Assembly: GCF_000515115.1 (NCBI RefSeq)
Contig: NZ_KI911538.1
Location: 1 to 64,000, forward strand
Source: Nocardiopsis sp. CNT312
Lineage (GTDB): Bacteria > Actinomycetota > Actinomycetes > Streptosporangiales > Streptosporangiaceae
DNA length: 64,000 nt
Direction: 5' to 3'
Part shown: positions 1 through 8,899 of the stretch, piece after piece
Numbering within the stretch: position 1 is the first letter of the stretch
Layout: each line of letters opens with the position of its first letter
The notes under the pieces: model-generated
The model's input: only the letters and a program-made list of their open reading frames with translations
What the model was told of the DNA's origin: nothing
The model's database searches: none
Made by a program: the position numbers and the translations under genes

Positions 1-3000
1 TACGCTCAACGCAGACTCTGGTTCCTGGACCGTGTGGAGGGGCCGAGCGCCACCTACAACATCCCGGTGGTGCTGCGCCTGCGCGGTGCCCTGGACGCCG
101 GTGCCCTGGAGGCGGCGCTGGGGGACGTGGTGGAGCGGCACGAGGCGTTGCGGACGGTGTTTCCCTCCCATGAGGGCGACCCCCACCAGCGGGTGCTCTC
201 CTGCGAGGAGGCGCGCCCTGTCCTCGCCCGGGTGGGGACAGGGGCGGCCGACACCGCCGACCACGTCGCGCGGATGGTGCGGCACACGTTCGATCTGGAG
301 CGGGACGTTCCGGTGCGGGCGTGGCTGCTGTGCGAGTCGGAGCGTGAGCACGTGCTGGTGCTGGTGGTGCACCACATCGCCGGTGACGGGTGGTCGATGG
401 GTCCGCTGCTGCGGGATCTGGGGCGGGCCTACCGGGACCGGTCCCGGGGCGCGGTTCCGGACTGGGAGCCGCTGGAGATCCAGTACGCCGACTACGCGCT
501 CTGGCAGCGCGGCCTCCTGGAGAACGACGCCGACGGCACCCCCCTCGACGTCCAGACCGAGTTCTGGAAGAAGGCCCTGGAGGGCGTCCCCGAGGCGCTG
601 GACCTGCCCGCCGACCGGCCCCGGCCCGCCGTCGCCTCCTACCGCGGAGAGGTCCTCACCTTCGACGTCCCCGCGGACGTCCACCGCAGGCTCGCCGAGG
701 TCGCCGCCGACCACGACGCCACCCTGTTCATGGCGGTCCAGGCCGCCCTGGCGGTCCTGCTGGACCGGATGGGCGCCGGCTCCGACGTCCCGCTCGGCAC
801 ACCCGTCGCCGGACGCGCGGACACGGCACTGGAGGACCTGGTGGGGTTCTTCGTCAACACCCTGGTCCTGCGCACCGACACCTCCGGCAACCCCGGGTTC
901 GGCGCGCTCCTGGAACGGGTGAAGGAGGCCGACCTGGCCGCCTTCGCCCACCAGGACCTGCCCTTCGAGCGGCTCGTGGAGGCGGTCAACCCCGCCCGCT
1001 CCACCGCGCACCACCCGCTCTTCCAGGTCATGCTCACCCTCCAGAACGACGCCGGGGCCTCCCTGGGGCTGCCCGGACTCGACGTGGCCGAGGAGCCCTG
1101 CGCCACGGGCATGGCCAAGTTCGACCTCACCTTCGTCCTCAGGGAGCGCCGCGGACCCGACGGTGCCCCCGCCGGGCTCGACGGTGGCCTGGAGTACGCC
1201 ACCGACCTGTTCGACGCCGAGAGCGCCGCACTGCTAGCGGCCCGGCTGTGCCGCCTGCTCGACGCCGCCTCGGCAGCCCCCGCCACCGGGGTGCGCGACC
1301 TGCCGGTCCTGACGGAGGAGGAGTACACGCATGCTGTGGAGGAGTACAACGGCACCGCCGTCACCGCGCCTCCCCGCGCCCTGGTCCACGAACTCTTCGA
1401 GGACCGCGTGAACGAGACCCCCGACGCGGTGGCCCTGGTCAGCGGGGATGAGAGCCTCACCTACGCCGAACTGGACACGCGCGCCAACCGGCTCGCCCAC
1501 CACCTGATCGCCCTCGGCGTGGAGCCCGAGTCCGCGGTGGCCGTGCTCATGGACCGCTCCGTCCACCAGATGGTGGCCACCCTCGCGGTCGTCAAGTGCG
1601 GGGCCGCCTACGTCCCGCTGGCCGCCTCCTTCCCCGCCTCCCGGGTGCGGACCATCATGGCCGAGACGGGGGCCCGGGCCCTGCTCACCGACAGCGGCGC
1701 GCGCGACGGCGTCGTCGTCGCCGAGGCCGGGCGGGGGACGCCGGTCGCCGTGGTCGACGCCCTGCCCGCCGACGGCCCCGGGCGCAGCCCCGGGGTACGG
1801 GTCGGGGACCTGGCCCTGCTGTACGTGATGTTCACGTCCGGGTCCACCGGCAGGCCCAAGGGCGTGGCGGTCGACCACCGCAACGTCGTCGGCCTGGCCC
1901 TGGACCGCTGCTGGGACGGGGACGCCCACCGCCGGGTCATGGTGCACTCCGCCTACGGGTTCGACGCGTCCACCTACGAGATGTGGGTACCGCTCCTGCG
2001 CGGGTCGACCCTGGTCCTGGCACCGCGCACCGACGGCGACGCCCGGGTCCTGGCCGACACCGTCCGGGACGGGGGCGTGACCGCCGCCTACTTCACGACC
2101 GGGCTGTTCAACGTCATGGCCGACGAGTGCGTGGAGGCCCTCGCCCTGTTGCGCGAAGTGTGGTTCAGCGGGGACGTCGCCTCACCCGGCGCCCTCCAGA
2201 GGGTCCTGGACCACTGCCCCGACACAGCGGTGGTCCACGGGTACGGGCCCACGGAGACGACCGTGTGGTCGAGCTACCAGGCCTTCGGCACCGGGGAGCG
2301 CCGGCTCGACGAGGTCCACCTGGGCACCCCCATGGACGACACCACCATGTACGTCCTCGACGACCGGCTCCGGCCGGTCCCGCCCGGGGCCACCGGTGAA
2401 CTGTACGTGGGCGGCGCGCACGTGGCCCGCGGATACGTCGGGCGCCCGGACCTGACCGCGGAACGGTTCGTCGCCGATCCGCTCGGAGAGCCCGGTCGCC
2501 GCATGTACCGGACCGGGGACCTGGTGCGCTGGACCCGGCAGGGCCGGATCCGCTTCATCGGCCGGATCGACGGACAGATCAAGATCCGGGGGTTCCGGAT
2601 CGAGCCGGCCGAGGTCGAGGCGGTACTCGGCTCCAGACCCGGGGTGTCCCAGTGCGCGGTGGTGGTCCGCGAGGACCGCCCCGGAGACAAGCGGCTCGTC
2701 GCCTACGTGGTGCTCGACCCCGGTCACGGCCTGGACCGGGCGGAACTGCGCCGGAGCATGGGCGAGACCCTGCCCGACTACATGGTCCCCTCACTGTTCG
2801 TGCCCATGGACCGGCTTCCGCTGACGGGCAACGGCAAGCTGGACCGCCGTGCCCTGCCCACCCCCGACTACGGGGCGCTCTCCCGGGGGCGCGGCCCCCG
2901 CACGCCCGGGGAGGAGATCGCGTGCCGGATCTTTGCCGAGGTCCTGGGCCTGGACCGTGTCGGGGTCGACGACTCCTTCTTCGACCTGGGCGGCCACTCC

Positions 3001-3948
3001 CTGCTCGCCACCCGCCTGGTGAGCCGCATCAACGAGGACACCGGACTCGACCTGCGGGTGCGGGACCTCTTCCAGACCCCCACGGTCGCCGGGCTCCTCG
3101 GCGGCGGGGACCGCGCCGGCGCCCTCGACGTCCTGCTGCCCCTCCAACCGGAGGGCGAGGGGCGTCCGCTCTTCTGCGTCCACCCCGCCGCGGGGATGAG
3201 CTGGTGCTTCGCGGGTCTGGCCCGCCGGATCGGCGGGCCCCTCTACGGGTTGCAGAGCCGGGCGCTGAGGGAACCTGACGCGCTTCCCGCGAGCGTGGAG
3301 GAGATCGCGGCGGACTACCTCCGCCGGATCAGGGAGGTGCAGCCCGAGGGGCCCTACCGGTTCCTGGGCTACTCCTTCGGGGGGCTGGTCGCCCACGCCA
3401 TGGCGACCGCCCTCCAGGAACGGGGCGAGGAGGTCGAACTGCTCGCCCTGATGGACTCCTACCCCGCCCACGGCATCGAGGGTGCGTCCGCGCCCGGCCA
3501 CGAGCAGATGCTGGGCATGCTCCTGGGCCGGACTCCGGAGGATCCCGGAACCGCACAGGAGCGGGAGGAGCCCTTCGACCTCGACCGGGCGGTGACCGAA
3601 CTGCGCCGCCTGGACCCGGTCCTGGCCGGTTTCGAGGAGCCCGAGGTGGCCGCGCTGGTCACCGCCGCGGTCAACCACGTGGAGATCGCACAGAACTTCG
3701 TCCCGGGTGTCTTCGAGGGTGATGTCACCTTCTTCCGGGCGGAACTGGGACGGATGGACGGAACACCCGACACCGGTGCCTGGACCGAGCATGTGGGAGG
3801 TGAGATCGACGTACACCGGGTCGGGGCGACACACGCGCGCATGGCGGACCCAGGACCGATCGAACAGATCGGCGGGATCCTGGCCGCGCGGTTGGACACC
3901 ACCGACGACGCCGCACACCGCGGCGCAGTGAAGGAGATCCTGACATGA
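1..3948 (+). CDS. NRPS termination module (C-A-PCP-TE), 5' end outside window
   Basis: This is the last module of a nonribosomal peptide synthetase; it adds the final amino acid and releases the product. The open frame runs through base 1 without a start, so the gene continues to the left (1315 codons here). Counting from base 1, the condensation domain has HHIAGDG at 124-130. The adenylation domain has [10 protein letters not shown] near 612, [17 protein letters not shown] near 747 and NGKLDRR near 944. The carrier domain has LGGHSLL with phosphopantetheine Ser1000. A type I thioesterase follows, with GYSFGG (Ser1125) and a likely catalytic His1278. No epimerase or methyltransferase is present. 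By eye the adenylation pocket reads D-A-Y-G-W-S-G-V-W-K, which I cannot match to a substrate. The stop overlaps the MbtH-like start (ATGA), so the two are translationally coupled. Confidence 0.96.
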   Translation, partial: YAQRRLWFLDRVEGPSATYNIPVVLRLRGALDAGALEAALGDVVERHEALRTVFPSHEGDPHQRVLSCEEARPVLARVGTGAADTADHVARMVRHTFDLERDVPVRAWLLCESEREHVLVLVVHHIAGDGWSMGPLLRDLGRAYRDRSRGAVPDWEPLEIQYADYALWQRGLLENDADGTPLDVQTEFWKKALEGVPEALDLPADRPRPAVASYRGEVLTFDVPADVHRRLAEVAADHDATLFMAVQAALAVLLDRMGAGSDVPLGTPVAGRADTALEDLVGFFVNTLVLRTDTSGNPGFGALLERVKEADLAAFAHQDLPFERLVEAVNPARSTAHHPLFQVMLTLQNDAGASLGLPGLDVAEEPCATGMAKFDLTFVLRERRGPDGAPAGLDGGLEYATDLFDAESAALLAARLCRLLDAASAAPATGVRDLPVLTEEEYTHAVEEYNGTAVTAPPRALVHELFEDRVNETPDAVALVSGDESLTYAELDTRANRLAHHLIALGVEPESAVAVLMDRSVHQMVATLAVVKCGAAYVPLAASFPASRVRTIMAETGARALLTDSGARDGVVVAEAGRGTPVAVVDALPADGPGRSPGVRVGDLALLYVMFTSGSTGRPKGVAVDHRNVVGLALDRCWDGDAHRRVMVHSAYGFDASTYEMWVPLLRGSTLVLAPRTDGDARVLADTVRDGGVTAAYFTTGLFNVMADECVEALALLREVWFSGDVASPGALQRVLDHCPDTAVVHGYGPTETTVWSSYQAFGTGERRLDEVHLGTPMDDTTMYVLDDRLRPVPPGATGELYVGGAHVARGYVGRPDLTAERFVADPLGEPGRRMYRTGDLVRWTRQGRIRFIGRIDGQIKIRGFRIEPAEVEAVLGSRPGVSQCAVVVREDRPGDKRLVAYVVLDPGHGLDRAELRRSMGETLPDYMVPSLFVPMDRLPLTGNGKLDRRALPTPDYGALSRGRGPRTPGEEIACRIFAEVLGLDRVGVDDSFFDLGGHSLLATRLVSRINEDTGLDLRVRDLFQTPTVAGLLGGGDRAGALDVLLPLQPEGEGRPLFCVHPAAGMSWCFAGLARRIGGPLYGLQSRALREPDALPASVEEIAADYLRRIREVQPEGPYRFLGYSFGGLVAHAMATALQERGEEVELLALMDSYPAHGIEGASAPGHEQMLGMLLGRTPEDPGTAQEREEPFDLDRAVTELRRLDPVLAGFEEPEVAALVTAAVNHVEIAQNFVPGVFEGDVTFFRAELGRMDGTPDTGAWTEHVGGEIDVHRVGATHARMADPGPIEQIGGILAARLDTTDDAAHRGAVKEILT

Positions 3949-4142
3949 CCAACCCCTTCGAGGACACCGAGGGCCGCTTCCGCGTTCTGGTCAACACGGA
4001 GGGCCAGCACTCGCTGTGGCCGTCCTTCGCGGACACCCCGGCCGGCTGGTCCGTGGCCAAGGAGGAGGACGGCCGCCAGGCATGCCTGGACTACATCGAG
4101 GAGAACTGGGCCGACATCCGGCCCGCGAGCCTGGTCGGCTGA
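3945..4142 (+). CDS. MbtH-like protein
   Basis: A 65-residue MbtH-family chaperone. Members bind the adenylation domains of NRPSs and are needed for their solubility or activity. The family pattern is clear: NPFED at the start, then [13 protein letters not shown], and a C-terminal block ending in [11 protein letters not shown]. Its ATG overlaps the NRPS stop by four bases, so it almost certainly serves that synthetase. A strong hairpin follows about 80 bases downstream and ends this unit. Confidence 0.96.
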   Translation: MTNPFEDTEGRFRVLVNTEGQHSLWPSFADTPAGWSVAKEEDGRQACLDYIEENWADIRPASLVG

Positions 4143-4224
4143 CCCCGCCCGCCCGGTGACGTCCCCGGTGCCCGCCACGAGCGGGACCGGTTCGGGCCGA
4201 CGGCTACGGGCCGTCGGCCGGCGA

Positions 4225-4265
4225 AGAGCCCCGGACTCGGAGCGAACCTCCGAGTCCGGGGCTCT
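4225..4265. terminator. Strong intrinsic-type hairpin after the NRPS-mbtH unit
   Basis: Perfect 17-bp stem (left arm 4225-4241, right arm 4249-4265) with a 7-base loop. No T tract follows, as is common in high-GC actinobacteria. It separates the NRPS/MbtH transcript from the kinase operon. Confidence 0.85.
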
Positions 4266-4402
4266 CGCGTATTCGGGAAAGCCCTGGTGGGACTGCCGGT
4301 CGGCTGCCGCCCCGCACTGCCTGGCGGGCGGGCCCGGACTCCGTAGTGTCTTTCCTGACCGGAGCCGGGTGTGCGGCGATGTGCCACGGAATGGGTAACG
4401 GA

Positions 4403-5374
4403 ATGCGGACATCGGAAGACGAGACGACCAGTGACACAAGCTCCCCGAGGACGTCCCGAGCCCCCCGAGCCGCGTCCCGCGCGGTCGGTATGGGCTTCGG
4501 CTCCTCTCTGGCGCACCACGGGGAGATCCTTCAGGGGATGTTCGAGCACGAGGGGCGGCCCGTCCGCGGGCTGGTGACGATGCCCTGCGACCTCTACCGC
4601 TCCTACGTGGTCTTCGAGCCCTCCCCCGCCCCCGTGCTCACGGTGAGTCCGCCCGACAGGACCAAGGCGTTCCGGGCCGCGGCCGAGGCCCTCGCGGCCC
4701 TGGGCCGCTCCTACACCGGGGGGCACCTCTACCTCCAGTCCGACGTCCCGTTGGCCCGCGGGTTCGGATCCTCCACCAGCGACGTGATCGCCTCGGTCCT
4801 GGCGGTCCACGACGCCTGCGGACGCAGACCCGACAGCGCCGTGACGGCCCGGCTCGCGGTCCGCGCCGAGCTGGCCTCGGACTCGCTGATGTTCGGCGAC
4901 CGGGCGGTGCTGTTCGCCCAGCGAGAAGGGGTCCTGGTCGAGGAGTTCGCCGCTCCCCTGCCGCCCCTGTCCGTGCTCGGGTTCGGGACCAGCCGGGACG
5001 GCGCGGGGATCTCGACCCTGGACATGCGGCCCGCCGCCTACGGCCCCGGCGAGGTCGCCGAGTTCGCCGACCTGCGCGCCGGACTGCGCGAGGCCGTGGC
5101 CGCACAGGACCCGGCGGGGGTCGGAGCGGTCGCCTGGGCCAGCAGCAGGATCAACCAGCGCCACCTCCCGGTCCCCGGATTCGCGGACCTGGAGGCCCTC
5201 GTCCGCCGGTGCGGGGCCGTGGGGATCCAGGTGGCGCACAGCGGGGACATCGCGGGCCTGATGTTCGACGGCCGCGATCCCGACATCGACGACGCCCGGG
5301 ACCGCGCCGAACGGATGCTCGGCGACCTCGGCGTCGAGGACACCTGGCGCTTCTCCGCCCACGCACGAAAGTAG
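4403..5374 (+). CDS. GHMP-family small-molecule kinase (L-threonine/PduX-like)
   Basis: A GHMP-superfamily kinase, probably phosphorylating a hydroxyl amino acid or similar small metabolite. The family's glycine/serine-rich ATP loop is seen as PLARGFGSSTSDV. An N-terminal block with HHGEILQG resembles the GT-GELLQG segment of PduX-type L-threonine kinases. Possible starts are 4346 (GTG), 4379, 4403 and 4490; none has a convincing ribosome binding site, and the conserved region begins only at about 4490. It is followed 9 bases later by a cysteine-synthase-like PLP enzyme. That pairing suggests the kinase makes an O-phospho-amino acid as the substrate for beta-replacement. The substrate is inferred, not shown. 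Confidence 0.8.
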   Translation: MRTSEDETTSDTSSPRTSRAPRAASRAVGMGFGSSLAHHGEILQGMFEHEGRPVRGLVTMPCDLYRSYVVFEPSPAPVLTVSPPDRTKAFRAAAEALAALGRSYTGGHLYLQSDVPLARGFGSSTSDVIASVLAVHDACGRRPDSAVTARLAVRAELASDSLMFGDRAVLFAQREGVLVEEFAAPLPPLSVLGFGTSRDGAGISTLDMRPAAYGPGEVAEFADLRAGLREAVAAQDPAGVGAVAWASSRINQRHLPVPGFADLEALVRRCGAVGIQVAHSGDIAGLMFDGRDPDIDDARDRAERMLGDLGVEDTWRFSAHARK

Positions 5375-5383
5375 GGACCCCCG

Positions 5384-6418
5384 ATGAACCAGCCACCCGC
5401 GGTCTACGGCTCGATGGTCGAGGCGATGGTCATGCCTCGTATCGTGCGCCTGCGCCCCAACCTCCACGCGGTCGTCTTCAGCCTCATGAAGCTCCTGCCG
5501 GCCAAGCACATCGTCGAACAGGCCCGGTCCAGCGGGCTCCTGGCACCGGGCGCACCCGTGCTGGAGACCTCCTCGGGGACCTTCGCCCTCGGCCTGGCCC
5601 TGGTCTGTAGGCACTGGGGGCACCCGCTCACGATCGTCGGCGACCCCGCCATCGACCCCGCACTGCGGACCCGGCTGGAGATGCTGGGGACCCGGGTCGA
5701 GATCGTCGACGACTTCGATGCCCCGGGCGGTATCCAGGGCGCGCGCCTGGCCCGCCTGGAGGAGTTGCGCCGCGCACTGCCCGGTGCGTTCGTACCCGGC
5801 CAGTACGACAACCCCGGAAACCCCGGTGCGTACCTTCCGGTGGCCGAGCTGATCGCCACGACGGTCGGCCGGGTGGACCGCCTGGTCGGCCCGGTGGGCT
5901 CGGGCGGTTCCAGCGGTGGCATCTCCAGCGCGCTCCGCCTGTTCGGAGCGGATCCGCGGGTGGTCGGCGTGGACACCCCGGGCAGCGTCATCTTCGGCCT
6001 GGACAACGGCCCTCGGGCGCTGCGCGGCCTCGGCAGCAGCATCCGGCCGGGGAACGTCGTCCACCGCTCCTACGACGAGGTGCACTGGGTGAGCGCCGCG
6101 GCCGCGTTCGAGACCACACGCCGCCTGTTCTCCGAGCGCGGCATGTTCGTGGGCCCCACCAGCGGCGCCGCCCACCTGGCCGCTGACTGGTACGCCCGGC
6201 GCGACGGCGGGGAGAGCACCGTCGCCGTCTTCCCCGACGACGGCTACCGGTACCAGGACACCGTCTACAGCGAGCCGTGGCTGCGCGAGCACGGGCACTG
6301 GGCCCCCGACCTGCCGGAGGAGCCGCTCCTGGTGGAGCGCCCCGAGGCCACCGACCCGCACTGGACGCGGATCGAGTGGGGCCGCCGCCCCGCACCCGAA
6401 CACGTTTCCGCAGGCTGA
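5384..6418 (+). CDS. PLP-dependent cysteine synthase/threonine synthase-like enzyme (fold type II)
   Basis: A 344-residue fold-type II PLP enzyme related to cysteine synthase and SbnA-like beta-replacement enzymes. Visible blocks are a glycine/serine-rich substrate loop (LETSSGTFALGLAL), a PGNPGAYLP stretch typical of cysteine-synthase relatives, the phosphate-binding loop GPVGSGGSSGG, and GPTSGAAHLAA near the end. The usual Schiff-base lysine should lie in an N-terminal segment; MKLLPAKHI holds candidate lysines but no textbook motif. It lies 9 bases downstream of the GHMP kinase and 17 upstream of the RraA-like gene. It probably acts on a phosphorylated amino acid made by the kinase, giving a beta-substituted amino acid for the peptide cluster; this is inference. 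Confidence 0.82.
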   Translation: MNQPPAVYGSMVEAMVMPRIVRLRPNLHAVVFSLMKLLPAKHIVEQARSSGLLAPGAPVLETSSGTFALGLALVCRHWGHPLTIVGDPAIDPALRTRLEMLGTRVEIVDDFDAPGGIQGARLARLEELRRALPGAFVPGQYDNPGNPGAYLPVAELIATTVGRVDRLVGPVGSGGSSGGISSALRLFGADPRVVGVDTPGSVIFGLDNGPRALRGLGSSIRPGNVVHRSYDEVHWVSAAAAFETTRRLFSERGMFVGPTSGAAHLAADWYARRDGGESTVAVFPDDGYRYQDTVYSEPWLREHGHWAPDLPEEPLLVERPEATDPHWTRIEWGRRPAPEHVSAG

Positions 6419-6435
6419 CCGAGGAGTCCACGACC

Positions 6436-6969
6436 ATGACGAGCACCACCACACACCCGGCCACCGCGGACCTCATGGACGCCTACCCCGCCCTGGTGAG
6501 CTGCCGGACCCAGTTCCTGCGCTACGGGGGCCGCGGATCCTTCCACGGGACCGTCGCCACCGTGCGCTGCCGCGAGGACAACGGCCTGGTGAAGGACGCG
6601 GTCGCTGAACCCGGTCGGGGCCGTGTCCTCGTCGTGGACGGCGGCGGATCGCTGCACACCGCCCTGGTCGGGGACAACCTCGCCCAGACCGCCGCCGACC
6701 GCGGATGGGCCGGGATCGTCGTCGTCGGCGCGGTGCGCGACGTCCTCGGACTCTCCCGTATCGACATCGGCGTGCTCGCGCTGGGCACCAACCCGCGCAG
6801 GCCGTCCAGTGCGGGAGCCGGAACCCTCGACGGACCGGTCTCCTCCGGGGGCGCGGTGTTCCTGCCGGGACACCTGCTCTTCGCCGACGGGGACGGTGTC
6901 GTGACCGGCCCACCGGACGCACTCCCGCCTTTCTCCCCCTTCCGCACCCCTTCCGAGGAGAGGTCATGA
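6436..6969 (+). CDS. RraA-like / 4-hydroxy-4-methyl-2-oxoglutarate aldolase family protein
   Basis: A 177-residue RraA-family protein. Conserved blocks are NGLVKDAV, GRGRVLVVDGGGS, GWAGIVVVGAVRD and a C-terminal FADGDGVV. In this family some members inhibit RNase E and others are divalent-metal aldolases or decarboxylases for oxo-acids. The metal-site signature usually includes G-x-V-R-D, seen here as GAVRD, which fits an enzyme. It sits in an apparent operon with the kinase and PLP enzyme. Its stop overlaps the MFS start (ATGA), so an enzymatic role in the same pathway is likelier than RNA regulation. The proline-rich tail of about 20 residues is not part of the family core. Confidence 0.85.
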   Translation: MTSTTTHPATADLMDAYPALVSCRTQFLRYGGRGSFHGTVATVRCREDNGLVKDAVAEPGRGRVLVVDGGGSLHTALVGDNLAQTAADRGWAGIVVVGAVRDVLGLSRIDIGVLALGTNPRRPSSAGAGTLDGPVSSGGAVFLPGHLLFADGDGVVTGPPDALPPFSPFRTPSEERS

Positions 6970-8288
6970 CCACCCCTGCCCACGGCGTTTCGCAGCCGAC
7001 GACACCGAGTCCGCCCGGGCTCGGCCCGGCCTTCCACAGGTTCTGGGCCGGAAGCCTGCTCAGTAACCTCGCCGACGGGATCATGCTCACCGCCCTGCCC
7101 ATGGTGGCGGCGATGCTGACCAACGACCCGATCCTGGTGTCGGGTCTGATGGTGGCCCGCTTCCTGCCGTGGCTCCTGTGCGGCCTCATCGCCGGGGTGG
7201 TCGTGGACCGCGTGAACCGCGCCACGCTCATGGTCGCGGCCAACCTCGTGCGCGGCGGTGCCATCGCGGTCCTGGCCGTGCTGGTGGCCACCGGAACCGC
7301 GTCCATCTGGGTGCTGTACGCCGTGATGTTCACGGTGATGCTCTGCGAGGTCTTCTACGACCTCTCGGGGCGCGCGGCCCTGCCCGACCTGGTCCCGGCT
7401 GACGGGCTGGACCGGGCCAACGGTCGCCTGGTCGGCGGAAAGACCGTCACGGAGGACTTCGGCGGCGCCCCGCTGGCCGGCTTCCTCTTCGTCGTCGCGA
7501 CCGCGCTCCCGCTGGCGGTGAACGCCGGTGCCTACGTCCTCGGGGCCCTGGTGCTGCTCGGCCTCCCGCTGGCGGTACGCCGCCCTGAGAGCGGCGAACC
7601 GGCCCCGCGGACGTCCGGGGGCGCGGCCTCCGGCGCCGTCCGCGCCGTCCTCACGGAGATCCGTGCCGGTCTGGGATTCGTGTTCGGCGACCGGGCGCTG
7701 CGCTCCCCCGTCCTGTTCGGGGTGGTCGTGAACATGGCGTTCATGGCCCAGGCCGGTGTCCTGGTCCTCCTCGTGCAGGAGCACTTCGGTGTCCCGGAGG
7801 CCCTCTACGGCGTGTTCCTGGCCTCCTCAGCGGTCGGGGCGCTGCTCGGTTCGGCGCTGGTCGGCAAGGTCGCCGCGAAACTGGGCCGGTTCCGCACCGA
7901 ACTCGTGTCCTTCGGAGCCATGGGGCTGTGCTGCCTGGCGTTCGGCCTGGCCCCCAGCGCCTACCTCGCGGCTCTGGCCTGGATGCTGCTCGGAACCGCC
8001 ATGACGGTCTCCAACGTCGTCATGATCGGTTCGGCGCAGATGATCGTGCCCGGTGACCGCCTCGGGAGGGTGATGTCGGTGATCCAGGTCCTCGGGTTCG
8101 GCCTCGCCCCGGTGGGCGCGCTCCTGGGCGGCCTGCTGGGCCGGGTGGAACTCCACTACGTCCCCGTGGCCGCCGGTACGGTCCTGCTCGTCTCCCTGGT
8201 TCTGGCCGTCCCCGGCCTGCGCGCGCTGACCGCCCGCGCCGACGAGGCGGAGGCGGCCGTCGTGGCGGCGGCCCGGGAGGGGGCCTGA
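6966..8288 (+). CDS. MFS transporter, probable metabolite exporter
   Basis: A 440-residue major facilitator with about twelve hydrophobic segments. It resembles the EntS/DHA3-like drug and siderophore exporters: a FWAGSLLSNLADG entry segment and a VVVDRVNRATLM cytoplasmic loop. The start at 6966 is fixed by the ATGA overlap with the RraA-like gene. Being last in the kinase-PLP-RraA set beside an NRPS, it is the likely exporter of, or self-protection against, the cluster product. The C terminus is an Ala/Glu-rich tail. Confidence 0.9.
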   Translation: MTTPAHGVSQPTTPSPPGLGPAFHRFWAGSLLSNLADGIMLTALPMVAAMLTNDPILVSGLMVARFLPWLLCGLIAGVVVDRVNRATLMVAANLVRGGAIAVLAVLVATGTASIWVLYAVMFTVMLCEVFYDLSGRAALPDLVPADGLDRANGRLVGGKTVTEDFGGAPLAGFLFVVATALPLAVNAGAYVLGALVLLGLPLAVRRPESGEPAPRTSGGAASGAVRAVLTEIRAGLGFVFGDRALRSPVLFGVVVNMAFMAQAGVLVLLVQEHFGVPEALYGVFLASSAVGALLGSALVGKVAAKLGRFRTELVSFGAMGLCCLAFGLAPSAYLAALAWMLLGTAMTVSNVVMIGSAQMIVPGDRLGRVMSVIQVLGFGLAPVGALLGGLLGRVELHYVPVAAGTVLLVSLVLAVPGLRALTARADEAEAAVVAAAREGA

Positions 8289-8388
8289 GAAAAATTGTCC
8301 GGGGCGTGTCGATCCGGCGCGGGGCCGTTCGACGGGTAGGTGAGAGCGGGGGAGAAGAGCCCTCACCAGGAACGGAAAGGCGAAGGCC

Positions 8389-8814
8389 GTGCGCTACCTG
8401 ATGTCGATCATGTCCACCCCGGAGTCCGAGGCCACCGACCACGACAACCCGCCGGAGGTCTACGAGATGATGGCGGCCTACAACGAGGAGATGATCAAGG
8501 CCGGTGTCCTGCTGACCGGTGAGGGGCTCGCCCCCACGTCGGAGGGGGCCGAGATCGTCTTCCGGGGCGGTGAGGTGACCGTCACCGACGGCCCCTTCAC
8601 CGAGGCCAAGGAGTTCATCGCCGGGTACTGGGTCCTCCAGGTCTCCTCCCACGAGGAGGCGCTGGAGTGGGCGCGGCGCTGCCCGCACCCGCCGGCCGAC
8701 AGCGACGTGGTGCTCAAGCTCCAGTTGCGCCGGATCGCCGAACTGGAGGATCTGGACAAGATGCCCGAGGAACTGAAGGAGCGCGAGCGCGAGCTGCGCT
8801 CCCAGGGGTACTGA
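8389..8814 (+). CDS. YCII-related (DGPF-domain) protein
   Basis: A 141-residue YCII-domain protein. It begins MRYLMSIM from a GTG and has the signature TVTDGPFTEAKEFIAGYW, with a charged helical tail rich in Glu and Arg. YCII/DGPF proteins are typically encoded beside ECF42-type sigma factors, and such a sigma gene lies at 11197, separated here only by the FHA-flavoprotein gene. Their biochemical role is unsettled; the fold resembles small ferredoxin-like enzymes. Confidence 0.9.
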   Translation: MRYLMSIMSTPESEATDHDNPPEVYEMMAAYNEEMIKAGVLLTGEGLAPTSEGAEIVFRGGEVTVTDGPFTEAKEFIAGYWVLQVSSHEEALEWARRCPHPPADSDVVLKLQLRRIAELEDLDKMPEELKERERELRSQGY

Positions 8815-8838
8815 CCAGGGGCACTGGGACCGGACCGG

Positions 8839-8867
8839 GGCCCGCGGTGCCGGTGGCACCGCGGGCC
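8839..8867. terminator. Bidirectional hairpin between convergent genes
   Basis: Perfect 13-bp GC-rich stem (8839-8851 / 8855-8867) with a 3-base loop. It lies between the convergent YCII gene and the FHA-flavoprotein gene. Confidence 0.8.
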
Positions 8868-8899
8868 GCCGCTGCCGGTGGCCCGCCCCCGGGCGAACG

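Noticed and set aside
2182..3918. Minus-strand frames opposite the NRPS
   Set aside because: Antisense shadows in GC-rich sequence without domains or ribosome sites.
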